From Larus michahellis (Eukaryota; Chordata; Aves; Charadriiformes; Laridae): a stretch of DNA of 64,000 nt. The stretch spans positions 99,818,549 through 99,882,548 of the forward strand of contig NC_133896.1 in the NCBI RefSeq assembly GCF_964199755.1, written 5' to 3'. This document shows, piece by piece, positions 28,701 through 43,700 of the stretch (the stretch's first letter is position 1; each line of letters opens with the position of its first letter). Below the pieces are notes generated by a model, which saw nothing but the letters and a program-made list of their open reading frames with translations, ran no database searches and was not told where the DNA came from. The position numbers and the translations under genes were made by a program.

Positions 28701-31700
28701 CATCTTCAGCTGGCAGTCAACCAACACCCCCAGGTCCTTTTCTGCCAGGCAGCTGTCCAGCCACTTCTCCCTAAGCTTGTAACACTGCATGGGGTTGTTG
28801 TGACCCAAGTGCAGGACCCGGCACTTGGCCTTGTTGAACCTCATAGCATTGGCCTTGGCCCATCGATCCAGCTTGTCCAGATCCCTCTGCAACGCCCTTC
28901 TACCTTCAAGCAGATCAACAGCCCCACCCAACTTGGTGTTGTCTGCAAACTTACTGAGGGTGCATTCAATCCTCAGTCCTCATCCAGATCATCGATAAAG
29001 ATATTAAAGAGAACTGGCCCCAATACCGAGCCCTCGGGGAACACCACTCATGACCGTCTGTGAACTGGATTTAACTCCATTCACCACCACTCTCTGGGCC
29101 CGGCCCTCCAGTCAGTTTTCAACCCAGCAAAGAGTACTCCCGTCCAAGCCACGGGCAACCAGTTTCTCCAGGAGAATGCTGTGGGAAACCATGTTAGAGG
29201 CTTTACTAAAGTCCATGTAAACAACATTCACAGCCTTTCCCTCATCCACAAAGCAGGTCACTTTGTCACAGAAGGAGATCAAGTTTGTCAAGCAGGACCT
29301 GCCTTTCATGAACCCAGGCTGACTGGGCCTGATCACCTGGTTGTCCTTCACATGCCGCATAATGGCACTCAAGATCATCTGTTCATGACGTTCCCAGGCA
29401 CCGAGGTCAGACTGACAGGCCTGTAGTTCCCCAGATCCTCCTTCCAGCCCTTCTTGTGGATGGGTGTCACATTTGCTAGCCTCCAGTCAACTGGGACCTC
29501 CCCAGTTTGCCAGGACTGATGGTAAATGACGGAAGTGGTGCTGCAGCAGGTCCCCCACCATCTCCCTTTCGATTAGGGGGGCTTCATTCTGCTCCCTGAC
29601 CCTATCTACTAGCTCAGGGGTCTGGGTACTCAGGGAACAGCTGATTTTACTACTAAAGACTGAGGCAGAGAAGGCATTAAGTACCTCAAGCTTTCTCCTC
29701 ATCCTTTGTCATCATGTTACCACCCATGGAGATTCTCCTTAGCCCTCCTTTTATTACTAATGTATTTGTAGAAACTTTTTTTATTGTTCTTAACATCCAA
29801 AGACAGGTTAAGCTCTAGCTGGGCTTTGGCCCTTCTAATTTCCTCCTTACGTAGCCTCATAACATCTTTGTAGTCTTCCTAAGCGGTCTGCCTCTTAAAC
29901 TCTGCTTTTTTCCCTTAGTTGCAATCATATCTCTCTGTTCAACCAGCCCGGTCTTCTTCCCTGACAGCTTGTTTTTCCGCACATTGGGGATGGCCTGCTC
30001 CCACACCTTTAAGACTTCCTTCTTGAAAAGCGTCCAGCCTTCCTTCTTGAAAAGCGTCCAGCCTTCCTTCTTGAAAAGCGTCCAGCCTTCCTTCTTGAAA
30101 AGCGTCCAGCCTTCCTTCTTGAAAAGCGTCCAGCCTTCCTGGACCCCTTTGCCCTTCAGGACTGCCTCCTGAGGGACTCTGGCAAGCAGGCTCCTGAAAA
30201 GACCAAAGTCTGCCCTCCAGAAGTCCAAGGTGGCAGTTCTGCTGACCCCTCTCCTTGCTTCTCTAAAAATCAAAAACTCTACCATTTTGTGATCACTATG
30301 CCCAAGACAGCCTACAGCCCCCAACCACCACATCCGCCACAAGTCCTTCTCTGTTTACAAACAACAAGTCCAGCAGGACTCCCTCACCAGCTGTGTCAGC
30401 AAGTTATCCCCAATGCAATCCAGGAACCTCCGAGACTGTTCACTCTCAGCTGTACTGTATTCCCCGCAGATATCTGGTAGGTTGAAGTCTCCCATGAGAA
30501 CAAGGGCTAGTGATCTTGAGACTTCTCCCAGCTGCTTGTAGAATATTTCATCTGCCTCTACATCCTGGTTGTGTGGTCTGTAACAGATTCCCACTATGAT
30601 ATCTGCCTTGTTGGCCCTCCTCCTGATTCTTACCCACAAACACTCAATCCTATTGTCACCATCATTAAGTTTTTGACATTCATAATACTCCCTAACATAC
30701 AGAGCCACTGCACCTCCTCTCCTTCCTCGCCCATCTCTTCTGAAGAGTTTGTAGCCAACTAATGCAGTGCTCCAGTTGTGCGAGTCATCCCACGATGTTT
30801 CCATGATGGTGACTACATCATAGTTTTTCTGCTGCACAATGGCTTTCATCTCCTCCTATTTGTTGCCCATGCTCCATGCATTAGTGTAGAAGCACTTCAG
30901 TTGGGCTATTCATCCTGCCACCTTTTATGCTGGGAGAAGCAGTAACTCCTACCTGTCCATTCCCAGGCACAGCTGTAGTTTCTAACCCATCAGCGACCTT
31001 GCGTCTCTGTTGCTGCACGAATCTTCATCCCCTGCCTTCACTGAGTCAGCAGACCAAGGGACCTCACCAGCATCCCATCCCACAGACACTGGCAAACCAC
31101 CCCCAGGCTTATCTCTAGAGAGCTTGGTTTCATCCACTTCCCCCTTCAAATCTAGTTTAAAGCCCATTCGATGAGCCCTGCCAACTCCTGTGCCAAGATC
31201 CTTTTCCCCCTTTGAGACAGGTGTACTTCATCCATCTCCTGCAGGCCTGGTGTCATGTCGACCAACCCATGATCAAAAAAACCAAAGTCCTGATGCTGAC
31301 ACCAGGCTCAGAGCCAGGTATTGATCTGCTGGCTCTTCTTGTTGCTTCCCTCATCCTTCCCTGCAACTGGAAATTACAGAAGAGAACACTACTTGCACTC
31401 CTGACCCCTTAACCAGTTGTCCCAAGGCCCAAAGTCTCTCTTTGATCACCCCTGGGTTTCTCATTATCAGTTCATCTCTGCCTGTCTGAAAAATCAGTAG
31501 CAGGTAGTAATCTGAAGGGCTTACCAGGGAGGGAAGTTTTCTTTTTATATCCTTAACCCGGGCCCTAGGGAGGCAGCAGACTTCCCTGAGAACTGGGTCC
31601 AGTCTGCAACACAGATACCAGGTATCGTGGTTTTGCCTCAGACGGCAAAAAAGAACCACGTGCCGCTCGCTCGGGCCTTCCCAATACGGGAAGAATCGGA

Positions 31701-34700
31701 AGAAAAAGGCAAAACTCTTGGGTTGAGACAAAGGCAGTTTAACACATCAGCAAAGGGAACAAGAAAACAACACCACCACCACTGATAGAGGAATACAGAC
31801 ACACGATTACAGAACCACTGAGGGACCCGGGCTGCCCCAGCCCACTCCAAGCTTCGACTTCCTGCCGACTCCCCCTTCCTGCCGACTCCCCGACTCCCCC
31901 GGCAGCTCAGGATGGGCATGGCTCACATGGCAGGGAATACCTCTGTCCTGGGGAGAATTAACCCTATCCCCACCGGAACCAGGACACCAGGGTTTCCAAC
32001 GTGAGAGACTGACTCTATGAAGGCAATGAGAAGTCATACGTACAAAGATGGTCTCATCAGAAGACTAACCTAAACCACAGGAGAGCTCCATAATGTTTTA
32101 GGCAGGTACACATTCATTCTTTTACCCAGATCTGTATATACCTTATGACTCCTAATGCAAAGAATTGTTTTTAAGAACCTACGACAGAGTCTGAGCATGT
32201 GCTTTGAATACTGGAGACCTAAAAAAGATTTGTTCTACACTCCAAGGATCCAGATATTGGTGTTTCATTTAAAGACATGCTTTAGCTACTGAAAAGCTTA
32301 GAAAGTAAATACAAGTTGTGAGGGACAGTCAGACTAATGTCTGACATGGTGGAACCCAACTGTAGAGCCCAGCGAGCATATACCAAGCCTGCAAAGCATT
32401 CTTGATTTAGCATAGGATGCAAGAGACTTATTTTTTATAAAGTCAGAAGTTGTAGCTTTTTTCTTCTCAAATGTGCAGAGTTGATATATTAACCATCGTT
32501 TAATACATAAGATGAGCTTACAGTGACCAGACTTATATATCATTCGTTGTTCGTCCAACTGTATGGTACTTTAGAAATAAGGAATATATAAGCAATACCT
32601 AAGGAAACAAAGAATATATACATTTAAGAAATGTGATAAAAATTCACAATTCAGCTATACAAGAACCTATTAGAGTGTTAAGAAAATTTACAACTACTAA
32701 AGCAGTTAAAGGCAATTTCAAGGTAAAAGTCATCAAGTAACTTGTGCAAATTCATCTTATGAAACCAGACATTTACTCCTGTGCTTTAATTTCCTCAAAG
32801 AGAAGGAAGACCCAAACTACTCTAGAGGTGCAGTTACTAAATTTAGTTACTACAACTACTAAAGAACCGTAGCAGAAAGACATTTAATCTTTTGAGGTGC
32901 CAGAAGAGATGAAGCAATGAAAGACTAAGCCAGATACTTTTTGTTTTCCTCTAACAGGACTTGAAATTACAAATCAAACCTTTAAGTATCCAAATGGCAT
33001 TTTTCCTCCCAATACAGAACGGTTGCAGAAGTGGGCCCTAGCAATACGAAGATGCAAATCAGAAATTGTTTCTCCTTAAAAAAAATAAAAAATACTTTGA
33101 AGTCATTACTGTAGAGCGCTATGAGACAACATAAATGTGTTATTCTCCATAGAACACTTCGGTTCTCCTAGCTAGAATCATGCTAAGCTTAACAGTTCAT
33201 TTCTCCAATGTAAATTCTTTCAGTTTTCATTGTTCTATCTTGTAGAAATGCCAGATGTTTTTTTTCTTTTTATTTGTCAAACAAAATACAACGTAATGAA
33301 ATTTTACTAAATTTAGTGTGAACTTGCAAGGTAGTTAGTCCAGTGGGAACATAGTTGATCACAGACTCTTTATGTCAATTGTATGATCAGGACTTGTAAA
33401 GATCATGGAAAAGATTCTGACCTTTAGGGTCTTTAACAATGCCATCATGACAGAGAAAGCCCACAGCACTAGGTAAAGAAGTAGAATTTCTGGTGAAACT
33501 GGATTTCGTTACCTGTACTTTGTTGTAAATTTGGATCTGACATCCTTTGCTGACATTTGTGTCAGGCTAGACCTTGACAGGCTTCAGGGTCCTCCCTAAT
33601 TTTATTTACTGATTGTTATTAGGCACAGAATTTGTAACATTTCCCACTCCCTTGATTTAAATGGGGCTTATGCATTCTAAGCAAGTATCTTTGCAAAAAT
33701 GACCTTAGAATTTAAAGCACACATACAACCAGCTTTGCACTGTAAACCTGTGCAAAGCAGAGGAATCTTCAACCAACAAGGAAGAAAACATTATACATCT
33801 GGCTATTCCTAAAGATGTCAGTGACAGGCTAAGGCATCACTTCTTATGTGGCACCATTTTTTTGACTGCAGACCTTGACAGGACAGCTGGTTATGACCTG
33901 ATCTTCAGAGCTGTATGGGGGCTTCAGAGCTTTCAATGGTTTCCATTTCCAAAGGGGGAATGGCATCTGGTGGCATTTCTTGAAAAATAATGTCATCAAG
34001 ACTGGGTGTAAAACAGAGTCAGGAAAAACTTTTACACTTAAGCCAGCCTGTACATTCATAACTGACGGTTGTCACACAGTTCCTTAAATTACCTGTTAAA
34101 TTGTCCACAGAATAAAGTGAGCAAGTCATGCAAAAGACATTTCAAAAGATAAAAATTAATGTCAAGCAGAAAAATAGCAAGGAAAGTATACATTAAAAGC
34201 AAGTCCCACTGGCAGACCCAGCAAGCAACCTGTACAACAGTAAGACTGGAGGCATCTTGATGAAGGAAAACCAAAGGCAATTATTTTTGTTTCTAAAGCA
34301 AGGACCTACCATACCCTCTCTTCTCTACCTCCACAAAAGAGAAAAAAAAATACACAACTAAAGGTAATGAAAACATACTTACACAAGTAAGGATGGAACA
34401 GACAAAAAAATACATATTATGAAAAATGCTGTTAACTGCTCCTGGTGAGTCTCAAATCACTTTTCATGGGCAAAAAGGTATAACCCAGCCTTAAAAAGCA
34501 CAGGACCAGAAGCTATTAATTGTTTGTACTCCTTTGAGGAAAATGTTTGACTTCGACGTCACTCAATTGTCAGAGCTGCTGGATGCAGTTCCTTTCTCAA
34601 TGATTGTATTTGTCTACACACCAGTGTTGTAACCACTTGCCCCAGTTCAAATTCGTATTGGAGAATGCGATCAAGATGAGACCTGGAGGCCACAAACTCC

Positions 34701-37700
34701 TTTTGGAGTAAATTATTGTCTACACCAACATCTTCATACCCACGTTCTTCTACTAGTAAACCCAAGTTTTGGGAAATAAGTATGTTCACAGTGGGATGCC
34801 ACCTACCATGGAGAGGTTGCCCCATCAGGTCCCACAAAAGCTAAACACCTGTCCTGGGTTTACAGAATAAAGCCTCGGATAGACTTGATATGTATTCACC
34901 TACCTGAGCTTCTGCAGCACATGCACAGATCAGGAGGTCCTTGGCCTTTCGGAGCCCAAAGGAATAACGCAATGCACTATCATTAACAGGAAACTCCGAT
35001 TGCCACATTCACTGACTACAGCCTTTTGAGAAGAAAGCCTTTGTCTGTCTGCTGCCTACTTCAAGGCCATGACCTTCCATCAACTGGTTAGAAGTCAATG
35101 TTTTAACAGCAAACATGAACATCCCTACTAACCTCCTTGCTTTGCTGGACCAGGAAGGTGTAACTGCCAAAATGAGCTTGTCAGGGCAAAGGGAACCAGT
35201 ATATAAATGATTGCCACAAAAACCTGACTGCTATGGCGTCAGTACTTGATTCAGCCATGACATGTATTTCAATTAATGTTTAAAATACTGAGCTGAAATA
35301 ATCACACACATCTTACATAAGTACTCCTCCCACCCTCCCCCTAAAGAAAACTTGACAGACCAGAGAGAGAAGCTTGAATTTCAAAACAGTGTTCTGTTTT
35401 TATATGGATTTGATGGATGGACCACTGACTAGATAAGCAATTGGTCAGATGGTTGCACTCAAAGAGTTATGGTCAGTGGCTCTATGGTCCAAGTGGAGAC
35501 CAGTGACAAGCGGAGCTCTTCAGGGGTCCATATTGGGACCAGTGCTGTTTAGCATCTTTGTTGGACAACATGGACAGTGGGATTGTGCGCACCCTCAGCA
35601 AGTTTGCTGACAACATCAAACTACATGGTACAGTTGACATGCTGGAGGAGGGGATGCCATCCAGAAGGACCTGGACAGGCTTGAGAGGTGGGCCCATGCA
35701 AACCTCATGAAGTTCAACAAGGCTGAGTGCAAGGTCCTGCACCTGGGTCAGGGCAATCCCAAGCACAAATACAGCGTGGCTGGAGAATGGATTGAGAGCA
35801 GCCCTGAGAAGGACGACTTGGGAGTGTTGGTTGATAAGAAGCTCAACATGAGCCAGCAATGCGCACTCGCAGCCCAGAAAGCCAACCACAACCTGGACTG
35901 CATCAAAAGCAGTGTGGCCAGCAGGTCAAGGGAGGTGATTCTGCCCCTCTACTGGACTCTTGTGAGACCCCACCTGAAGTACTGCATCCAGCTCTGAGGC
36001 CCCCAGCATAAAAACATGGACCTGTGACAGCAAGTCCAGGAGGGCCACAAAGATGATCAGAGGGCAGAAGCACTGTTCTTCCTATGAAGACAGGCTGAGA
36101 GAGACAGGCTTCAGAGAGACCTTATAGCAGCCTTTTGGTAGCTACAGGGGGCCTACAGGAAAGATGGGGAGGGACTCTTTATCAGGGAGTGTAGCGATAG
36201 GATGCGGGATAATTGTTTTAAACTGAAAGAGGGTAGATTTAGAACTAGATAGTAGGAAGAAATCCTTTACTCTGAGGGTGGTGAGACACTGGAACAGGTT
36301 CCCCAGAGAAGCTGTGGATGCCCCTTCCCTGGAAGCGTTCAAGGCCACGTTGGATGGGGCTTTCAGTAATCTGGTCTAGTGGGCGGCGTCCCTGCCCATG
36401 GCAGGGCGGTCGGAATTAGATGATCTTTAGGGTCCATTCCAACCCAAACCATTCTATGATTTTGTTTCTTTTTTGTTGTTGTTGTTTCCCCCTATTTCCC
36501 TCTTGGGAGAATGCAAGAGTAATACAGCTGAAGTAAGTGGATGCCTCTAAGCTTTACTTCCAGGTGGTGATAGTTATCCTTGAAATAGTGTTATCCACTT
36601 CTACAATAAAGAAGTTTCCTAAGTGGGACACAAAACATTATTGACCAATTACATAAATACTATACCTGACTTTCTGCAATGATACTAATAAATTGAACTA
36701 TTCATATTTCATGACGGTTCTGAGGAGGAACTTCTTTACCCTGAGGGTGGCAGAGCACTGGAACAGGCTGCCCAGAGAGGTGGTGGAGTCTCCAACTCTG
36801 GAGACATTCAAAACCCGCCTGGACATGTTCCTGTGTAACCTGCTCTAGGTGACCCTGCTCTGGCAGGGGGGTTGGACTAGATGATCTCCAGAGGTCCCTT
36901 CCAACCCTATGATTCTATGATTCTATGATTCTTTTTTGTGACACAATCATAGGAATGCTTAAGAGACCTCCACAGCGTATGAGAAGGACTAGGGAACTAA
37001 CCTGCTCTGAAAGCCCCATCTGGGATCATGAACAAATGACCTGACCGCAACCTTTCAACAAGGCCATGAGCAGAGGTGTTTAAGTGAGAGCAGTTGTGGT
37101 TGCTGGTTACAGTCCCCATGGTCTCACATCACAGCAGGACTGACAGAAGCAATCAAATACCAAATTTTGTAATCGAGAACTTCAGTTAAAAAACATCCAC
37201 TTTGCCTTTTCTGAAGAAAATGAAGCAGCAATAACAATTCTCAAGCAACATTCTAGATGAAACATGCCTCCCTAAATATTTGAGGTTAGCTCCTATCAAT
37301 AAAGACTGTTTTTAAAACATCAGGAACTAACAGGAGTTTGTCATTAAGACCTATTTTCTGCTTTTCAATGCAAATGAAAACTTTCTTATTGGGACGAAGG
37401 AACAGAGAAACTTTTGCATTAGAAATATTCTCAGCATGCCACTTCACACTTACTACTTCTGAGTTTTGTCAGTTCTCAGACTTTTTCTCAACAAACACCA
37501 CGTCTTTAGAACCCCATGTGCTCTTTCTACTTATTATGCAATGAGGTTAGTGTTTTGATTTTGACTGAGAAACACCAGGTATGCAAATGGAATACTTAGA
37601 AAAAGCTTTATCACAGACAGTAGGTTAAGTTTATTTTACAGAGAACGTCCAACTAGTCTCTAGACACACATCTTCTTTTGAGGAAGTGAAAAAACGCATA

Positions 37701-40700
37701 GGTTTATCATCTGAATATTTACTGTCTCTTTACAGTCTAAATTATTTTCTTACTAATGTACTGGTAAGAATTTTGGTAAAAATGGTGGAACAACTACAAA
37801 TGCTACTTGAAAGCCTCTCACATATCAAAATTAATGTATGTAACAGATCCAAAAGTAGCTTTTCTTTTTTTATAGCTCCTCAACGTTGAAAGGTCAATTC
37901 AAAGATTACTGAAACATCTTTAGAGATTGATATCAGATATCAGCCATTTCACAGCATAATTAAAATCCAGGATACTGCAATTAACACTGCTTTTAAATTC
38001 TGCTAGGTTGATCCCATGAGCCACTCCTTCAGTTATGGTTACTGAGAGCAGCATTTTGAGGTAATTAGGTATAAACTGACAGCCACGCCGCTGTGGAGGT
38101 ATGAAAAATAAATTCAGAATCTTTTACAGGTTCAGCTCTTCCTTGCAACAGTTTGAAGCATTCGGAATATAAAACCCAGGCTAAAACATGACTATTCATA
38201 GGTCACAAAACCACCGAATTCAGTGTCAGAAGTCACCTGCTGTCATTAAGCATTTTCATTACCTGTGCACTTTGCTTTTAGCAGCCCCTCCTGACAAGAA
38301 ATCACTTTTGATCAAGTTAAGTTCCAGTCAGAAAATGGGGCAGAGAATGCATACTCGTATTTGTTTAGGTTTAAACTATTTCTGGAATAACAATTGCTTC
38401 ATTAAGATAAATATAATTAATTTCATCATTAAGTCATTATGCTTCCTAGCTGCTGTCAGTGAATCTAATTCTACATTCTCGTTTCCATTTGTCAACTATG
38501 GCTTCAAAGTTTTCTTGGATAAACAATTATCTACCTGGCATCTTCACAGAAGATGATTTTAAATAATTTACCATAATCTCAAAGAAGCCAAGGTATGTGC
38601 TCTTAGCAACAAAGCATAAAGTTGTAGAGTAAATAAAGCAACAGAGTAAATAAGATTGCACATCGGCAGTGTTAAGTATCTTGACTATAACATAGAGGTG
38701 GAAAGACCTCTAGTTTTCTACCGTCTTCCCCTGCTAATCGTCATATTACTTAAGTGGGGTTTTTTTGCTGTTTGTAAGAGTTGATAAAGCCACGTTAATG
38801 ACCGTGGAGTAGAGAGCAAGAAGTGACAAGCAAAAGATAATCTCAGAAACTTCTTAGATATCTAAAATATCTAGGGATAGATTGACAATTTACACTTAGA
38901 GAGTAACGAACACCTTTCACAATTCCAAGCAGGTCAACAAGCAGCAATTCCTCTAGTAAGTGTTGCATTCCCATTCTGACGTTGCAGTCTTGCGTTGTGT
39001 TAAAACAAAGAAAAAGTTACAGTTGCTTCATAATTCACAATGCCATTAAATCACTGAAACAGAATTATTTAAGGGTGGGCTAACAGCTTGAAAACCATCC
39101 CTGCATGACACAAATAATTAGCTGGAGACCAGTGATACCCATCTTCAAGAAAGATTATGAAACTCTGGATACACAAACAGAGAAGAACTAATTTTGTGAT
39201 GACTTCTTACCCAATTGATTCTTCATCATTAGAGCTGTGTCTGTCACAGTCCTTTTGCCTTTTTCTTTTTGTGGAAGACTTTCTGTTGTTGGCACTTAAG
39301 TTACACTGAAATAAAATAAATAAAATTGGTAGGTTCCAACAGACATAAATATGTTATAATGGGTATTACAATAGAAAAAGGGAACAATGCCAGATATTGA
39401 AACAATGCAACTGATCAAATAAAGCAGATCCACAAAGAGTATACACAAAAATTTTGCAAAGAATTAATTTGCTTGATTTAGGACACCCGTGTACCACCTG
39501 ATCTGGAATGGAACTTTTTTCTCCTAAAGAAATTCGACAGTACAGTACAATTCAATTATTTCCCTATTTAAAGAGGGACTATCCCAAAGAGGGACTTAAA
39601 CCTTAAGCCTGTTTTACAGAATCACAAATACATAAGATAAATGCGCGGAGTTAAAGAAAGAAGTTGTTAACCAGATTATATTCCACTCAAAGATATAAAA
39701 TTATGAGAAGGAAAAGAAATTTGAAGGTTTGGTACTCAGGTGGCAAAACACAGAACAGTAAGACTTCAATTTTTGCAAGTTCTCTTACTTTACCAGAATG
39801 CACTTGTATTTTCAAATTAAATACGTGAAGCACCACCAAAACACATACTTAATTCTACAACCCAGAAATCCATCTCCCTCTGCCACTACATCCTCCTAAT
39901 CTCTCCTCCTTATTAAAGATAACAAACCAAACAGATGTTTGAAAATTATGCCAGTCAGGCTGAAAGCAGACAAACTTATCTTTGTTTCTGTTTAAGCGTG
40001 GGGTGAAAGAGCATCTGAAAAATTCATGCCCATGCATATTTTATATACCTTAGTGAAGTCTGAAAGGTGCACCCCAAACCAATCTTTCCCCTACCACAGG
40101 GGCCAACTGTAACAGAAAATACCTTCATTATTAAAACTGCTGGCAGCAAGAAATTGCCTTGAACGTGCTCTCCCCTCCTGCTGCCTTCAAACATCATCTA
40201 GTTCACCTTATCACACTGGTCTTCAAGCATGTTAGAGACCTATCTGCCCAAATCACTGAAAGCTGCACGAGATTTCTCAAACAACATGGAGCAAGCTCTG
40301 ACAACACTAAATACAACCAGGACAGACCTTTGTATGGATAAAACAGTACTGTTTAATTATGACACCTCATGAGTAACCTTTTCTTTTTAAAGGAGAATAT
40401 AAAGACTAGTCAGTGTTTAACGCATAAAGAGTCCTCTACCACATGGAAAAGTCTGAAATATATAGACACCAGTAAGAAAAATATGAAATGGAAAATTAGA
40501 CAATATACAGGAAATAAGAAAAAAAGATTTTTCAGTTCACCCAGTCTAATCACTGTTTTTGTAGAGGCAGAGAAAGACAGGAAGAATTCCACGCAAGGGC
40601 TGTCTGACTCTGCCTAAGAAGCTACTGCTTGTAACCACAGGAGACATTACTTCCAACTTCAAAACCTGACTGTAATTAGATGTTCAGCTCACTTTAAGAA

Positions 40701-43700
40701 TAACAGTACAGAACATAACCAGCCAGTGAGTTTGTACCACAGCATGCTCAAATGACCAGGCCTACCAAGAGACCTGGATCACATTATCACTGCTACTGTA
40801 AGTCAAGAAAAATTCCTAACTTCCCTCACTAGGTTTTTAAAACTCCTCTGTGGAGAAGCCTGTTTATCCAGCCCCCTGATTCTGAAAGCACTAAAACCAG
40901 CAACAAACTCTCAATGCTGAGTTGAAGGAGTCTAGAGTAGCAAAATATGTTTCCAAAACTTGGCATTTTTAAAATGCTTACTGAATTTGGAGCAGATTTA
41001 TAGAGGCAACAGTTTGCTTCTATATGTGACTGAGATTATCAAGACAATCATTTATGATAAACACCATGTAAGTACACTTACAGTCCTTCAGTCTAATACT
41101 GAAATTAGTTATTTCTGTATTAGCATCTAAAATTCTGTCAAAGACACACAGTATTTAATATATTCTCTTAAAGTTTCAGCTCTTGGATGCAAATAACAAC
41201 TAACTGAAAACTCAACGTAAAAATTATTTCCATATCTTAATAAAAACTTTGGTAAGTGACCTGAATATAATATAAGAGTTCAGGAATCAGAAGACAATTA
41301 CCTAAAATAAAAAAATAATAATTATATTTGCCTTTAAATGAATGATTTTCAAGATCATTTCAAACCACACCTGAAGACCAACTCTGCATTTTAATGCTTT
41401 AGGCTGGCAATACAGCACTGACTTCCATTGCTGTAACTGTATGCTTGCAGACAGATTTCAGACCTACACACTTGTCTCTTTGCAAGACAATCTAGGTCAG
41501 ACATGGGTCACAAGGCAGCACTCAGCATTGAAAAAAAATTCAGCCTCCGAAACAGAACAAAAAAAACCCCCATATAACAGTCTCCTCCACACTTTACACT
41601 CCAAAGAACTTCTCTTTACCTCTTTTAAAGGGTAGTCCCAATGGTGGGAGCCTGGGAGCCTTGACAAAGGGGACTGAACTTGAACATCCTCTGATTTGGT
41701 GTTTGTTTTCTTCTTTGGTATACGAAACTGAAAATAGATGATGTTACACACATAATAAAACTAAATTATCCACTGGTGCTATGAGCTGACATACTGCCAT
41801 GTACAAAGTTTTCTTAACTGCCAGGCAAAATAACAAAGTTCCAAGGGAAGCACTGACCTGTGACTTCAATTTAAATGCATTTCTCACTGATGCTTGATCC
41901 TAAATCACGTGTCATACCACATGTTTTAACATATGAACCGTCTCAAAAAGCAAGAAAAAGCTCTTCCTATTACATTAACTTTACAACAACCTCAAATGTG
42001 CCCAAAAGACGGGAACCACTCTGGTGGCACTTACAAGTTTCCTCAGTTCCCTCCGAGTTGTTTACTCTCTAGTTTAATTATCTCATCTTAGAGAATGATA
42101 AAGAGAAAACAAAATAACTGTATGTTATAATGAATGTCACACCAGGTTTGCTCTCTCTCAAAAAAAAAAACCAAACAGGATGAAAAGCAATTATATCTTA
42201 GAATAGTACAAGTATTTTAGTATGATAATTTAGCATCAATACACCACAATGTACTCAAAATGGTAGCAGCTATTGCCATTGCCAACCTTTGCAAAACCAG
42301 AACCAGCATTTTGAAAGTAATTACTTAAATATAAAGCAGTAATTCATAGAAGTTTGCCAATTCAGAAAAAAAATATGTGGAAAATAGTGTTCATTCATTG
42401 AAATTCAAAACAAAAATGGTCAAACTAAATTCCTACCAACTCCTCAAGATAAAAAAAAGAGGGTGACATTTCCTATCAGTTAGTTAAACCAGTTAAAATA
42501 CCAACTGAAAGAATAAAAGTGCAGGCCTACCCATTTATCAAGGTATCCTGAGAAGCCAAACCTTACACTGCAAATACAGCCAGATTAGAATGTGTCAGAG
42601 AGGGAACGGAACATTTACATCTTTCAGATAACCAAGTCTACCTCAGTCAGGAAAAAGCTGAAGCTGCTCCATACGATGGCCACTATCAAGTGCATTATGA
42701 ACTTAATTTGTAAGCTGCCAGATGCCCTACCTTGTAACATGAGTTTACAAGCACGGACTCTAGAATAGTGACGCTAACAACTTAATTATTAACACGGGAA
42801 CACTGCATTCATTAGCTCTGTAGGTAGTCCTTCAGACAGACCATAACTGAAGCATACTGTACCACAGTCAAATAATCCTTCAATTCTTCAGTTTGTGAGT
42901 GCTCTTATCCCCTTCTCTACACTTCTTTGAAACAAAGATTTAAATTTTTTTTAGTAATTAGACCTGAATTTCTATGCAGTATCTCAAATTGCTTTTACTG
43001 GTCAGATGCTGTAATAACAAATATGCCTTTAATAACAGATTCTTCAAATTATAAAGGATGTAAACATCACACACAGGCAGCAATTTCTAATACACGTACC
43101 TCCCTTCCCTTTCAGTCGACATTTAAGGACTGACATAGGCATTTTCTTACAAGAATGTCTGCAATTAGGTTTGGGGTTTTTTTTTATTTGGTTATTTTTT
43201 TTGAGAAGTGGTCTAAAAACATGTTTTATCAGTCAGAATGCATTCTTCTGATCTGCACGCTAATGGCCACAAATTTCTTACTTCAGAACTCCACCTGCTG
43301 CCCAACTAGTGGTTTCTGTTATGAGCTTCCTAAGAACACATTTCTCTAAATTTTAATATGCATTTGAAGTTACAGAGATTCAGATAACCTCTGCAATAAC
43401 ATAACAGATAAGACTGAGAACAGGTAAGGTCAGACTCAGAAAACAGAAAGAGACAGATGAACAGACAGGAAGGGACAAAAAGCACAAGACACGTTCATCA
43501 GCAGAATTTTCACATCACTGTACAATATCTTCCTAATGCTTGCACTCATTAAGAAGATGTTGGTTTGCAGTGCCCACAATAAGCACAAAGTCAAGAGGTA
43601 ACCAACAGAGGTCTGTATCTGTGTCAAGTACAACATAGGCAGTTGCCTCAGCTTTTCCCTAATAGAAAGTGACTAACTCAACACATACATGTGCATACGC

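Larger units (their letters stand above)
27473..39210 (-). other. Repeat-rich SENP7 intron 4
   Basis: The longest intron (11.7 kb). It holds the 3.5-kb CR1 with its nested solo LTR, two more CR1 copies at 35.5-36.9 kb and the unexplained open fragments at 33.8-34.8 kb. The 32.1-33.8 and 36.9-39.2 kb parts are AT-rich with nothing recognised. Confidence 0.8.

Noticed and set aside
28069-31731. Multiple open frames on both strands that look protein-coding
   Set aside because: Minus-strand frames are broken CR1 ORF1/ORF2 pieces and plus-strand frames are their antisense shadows; none is a host gene.
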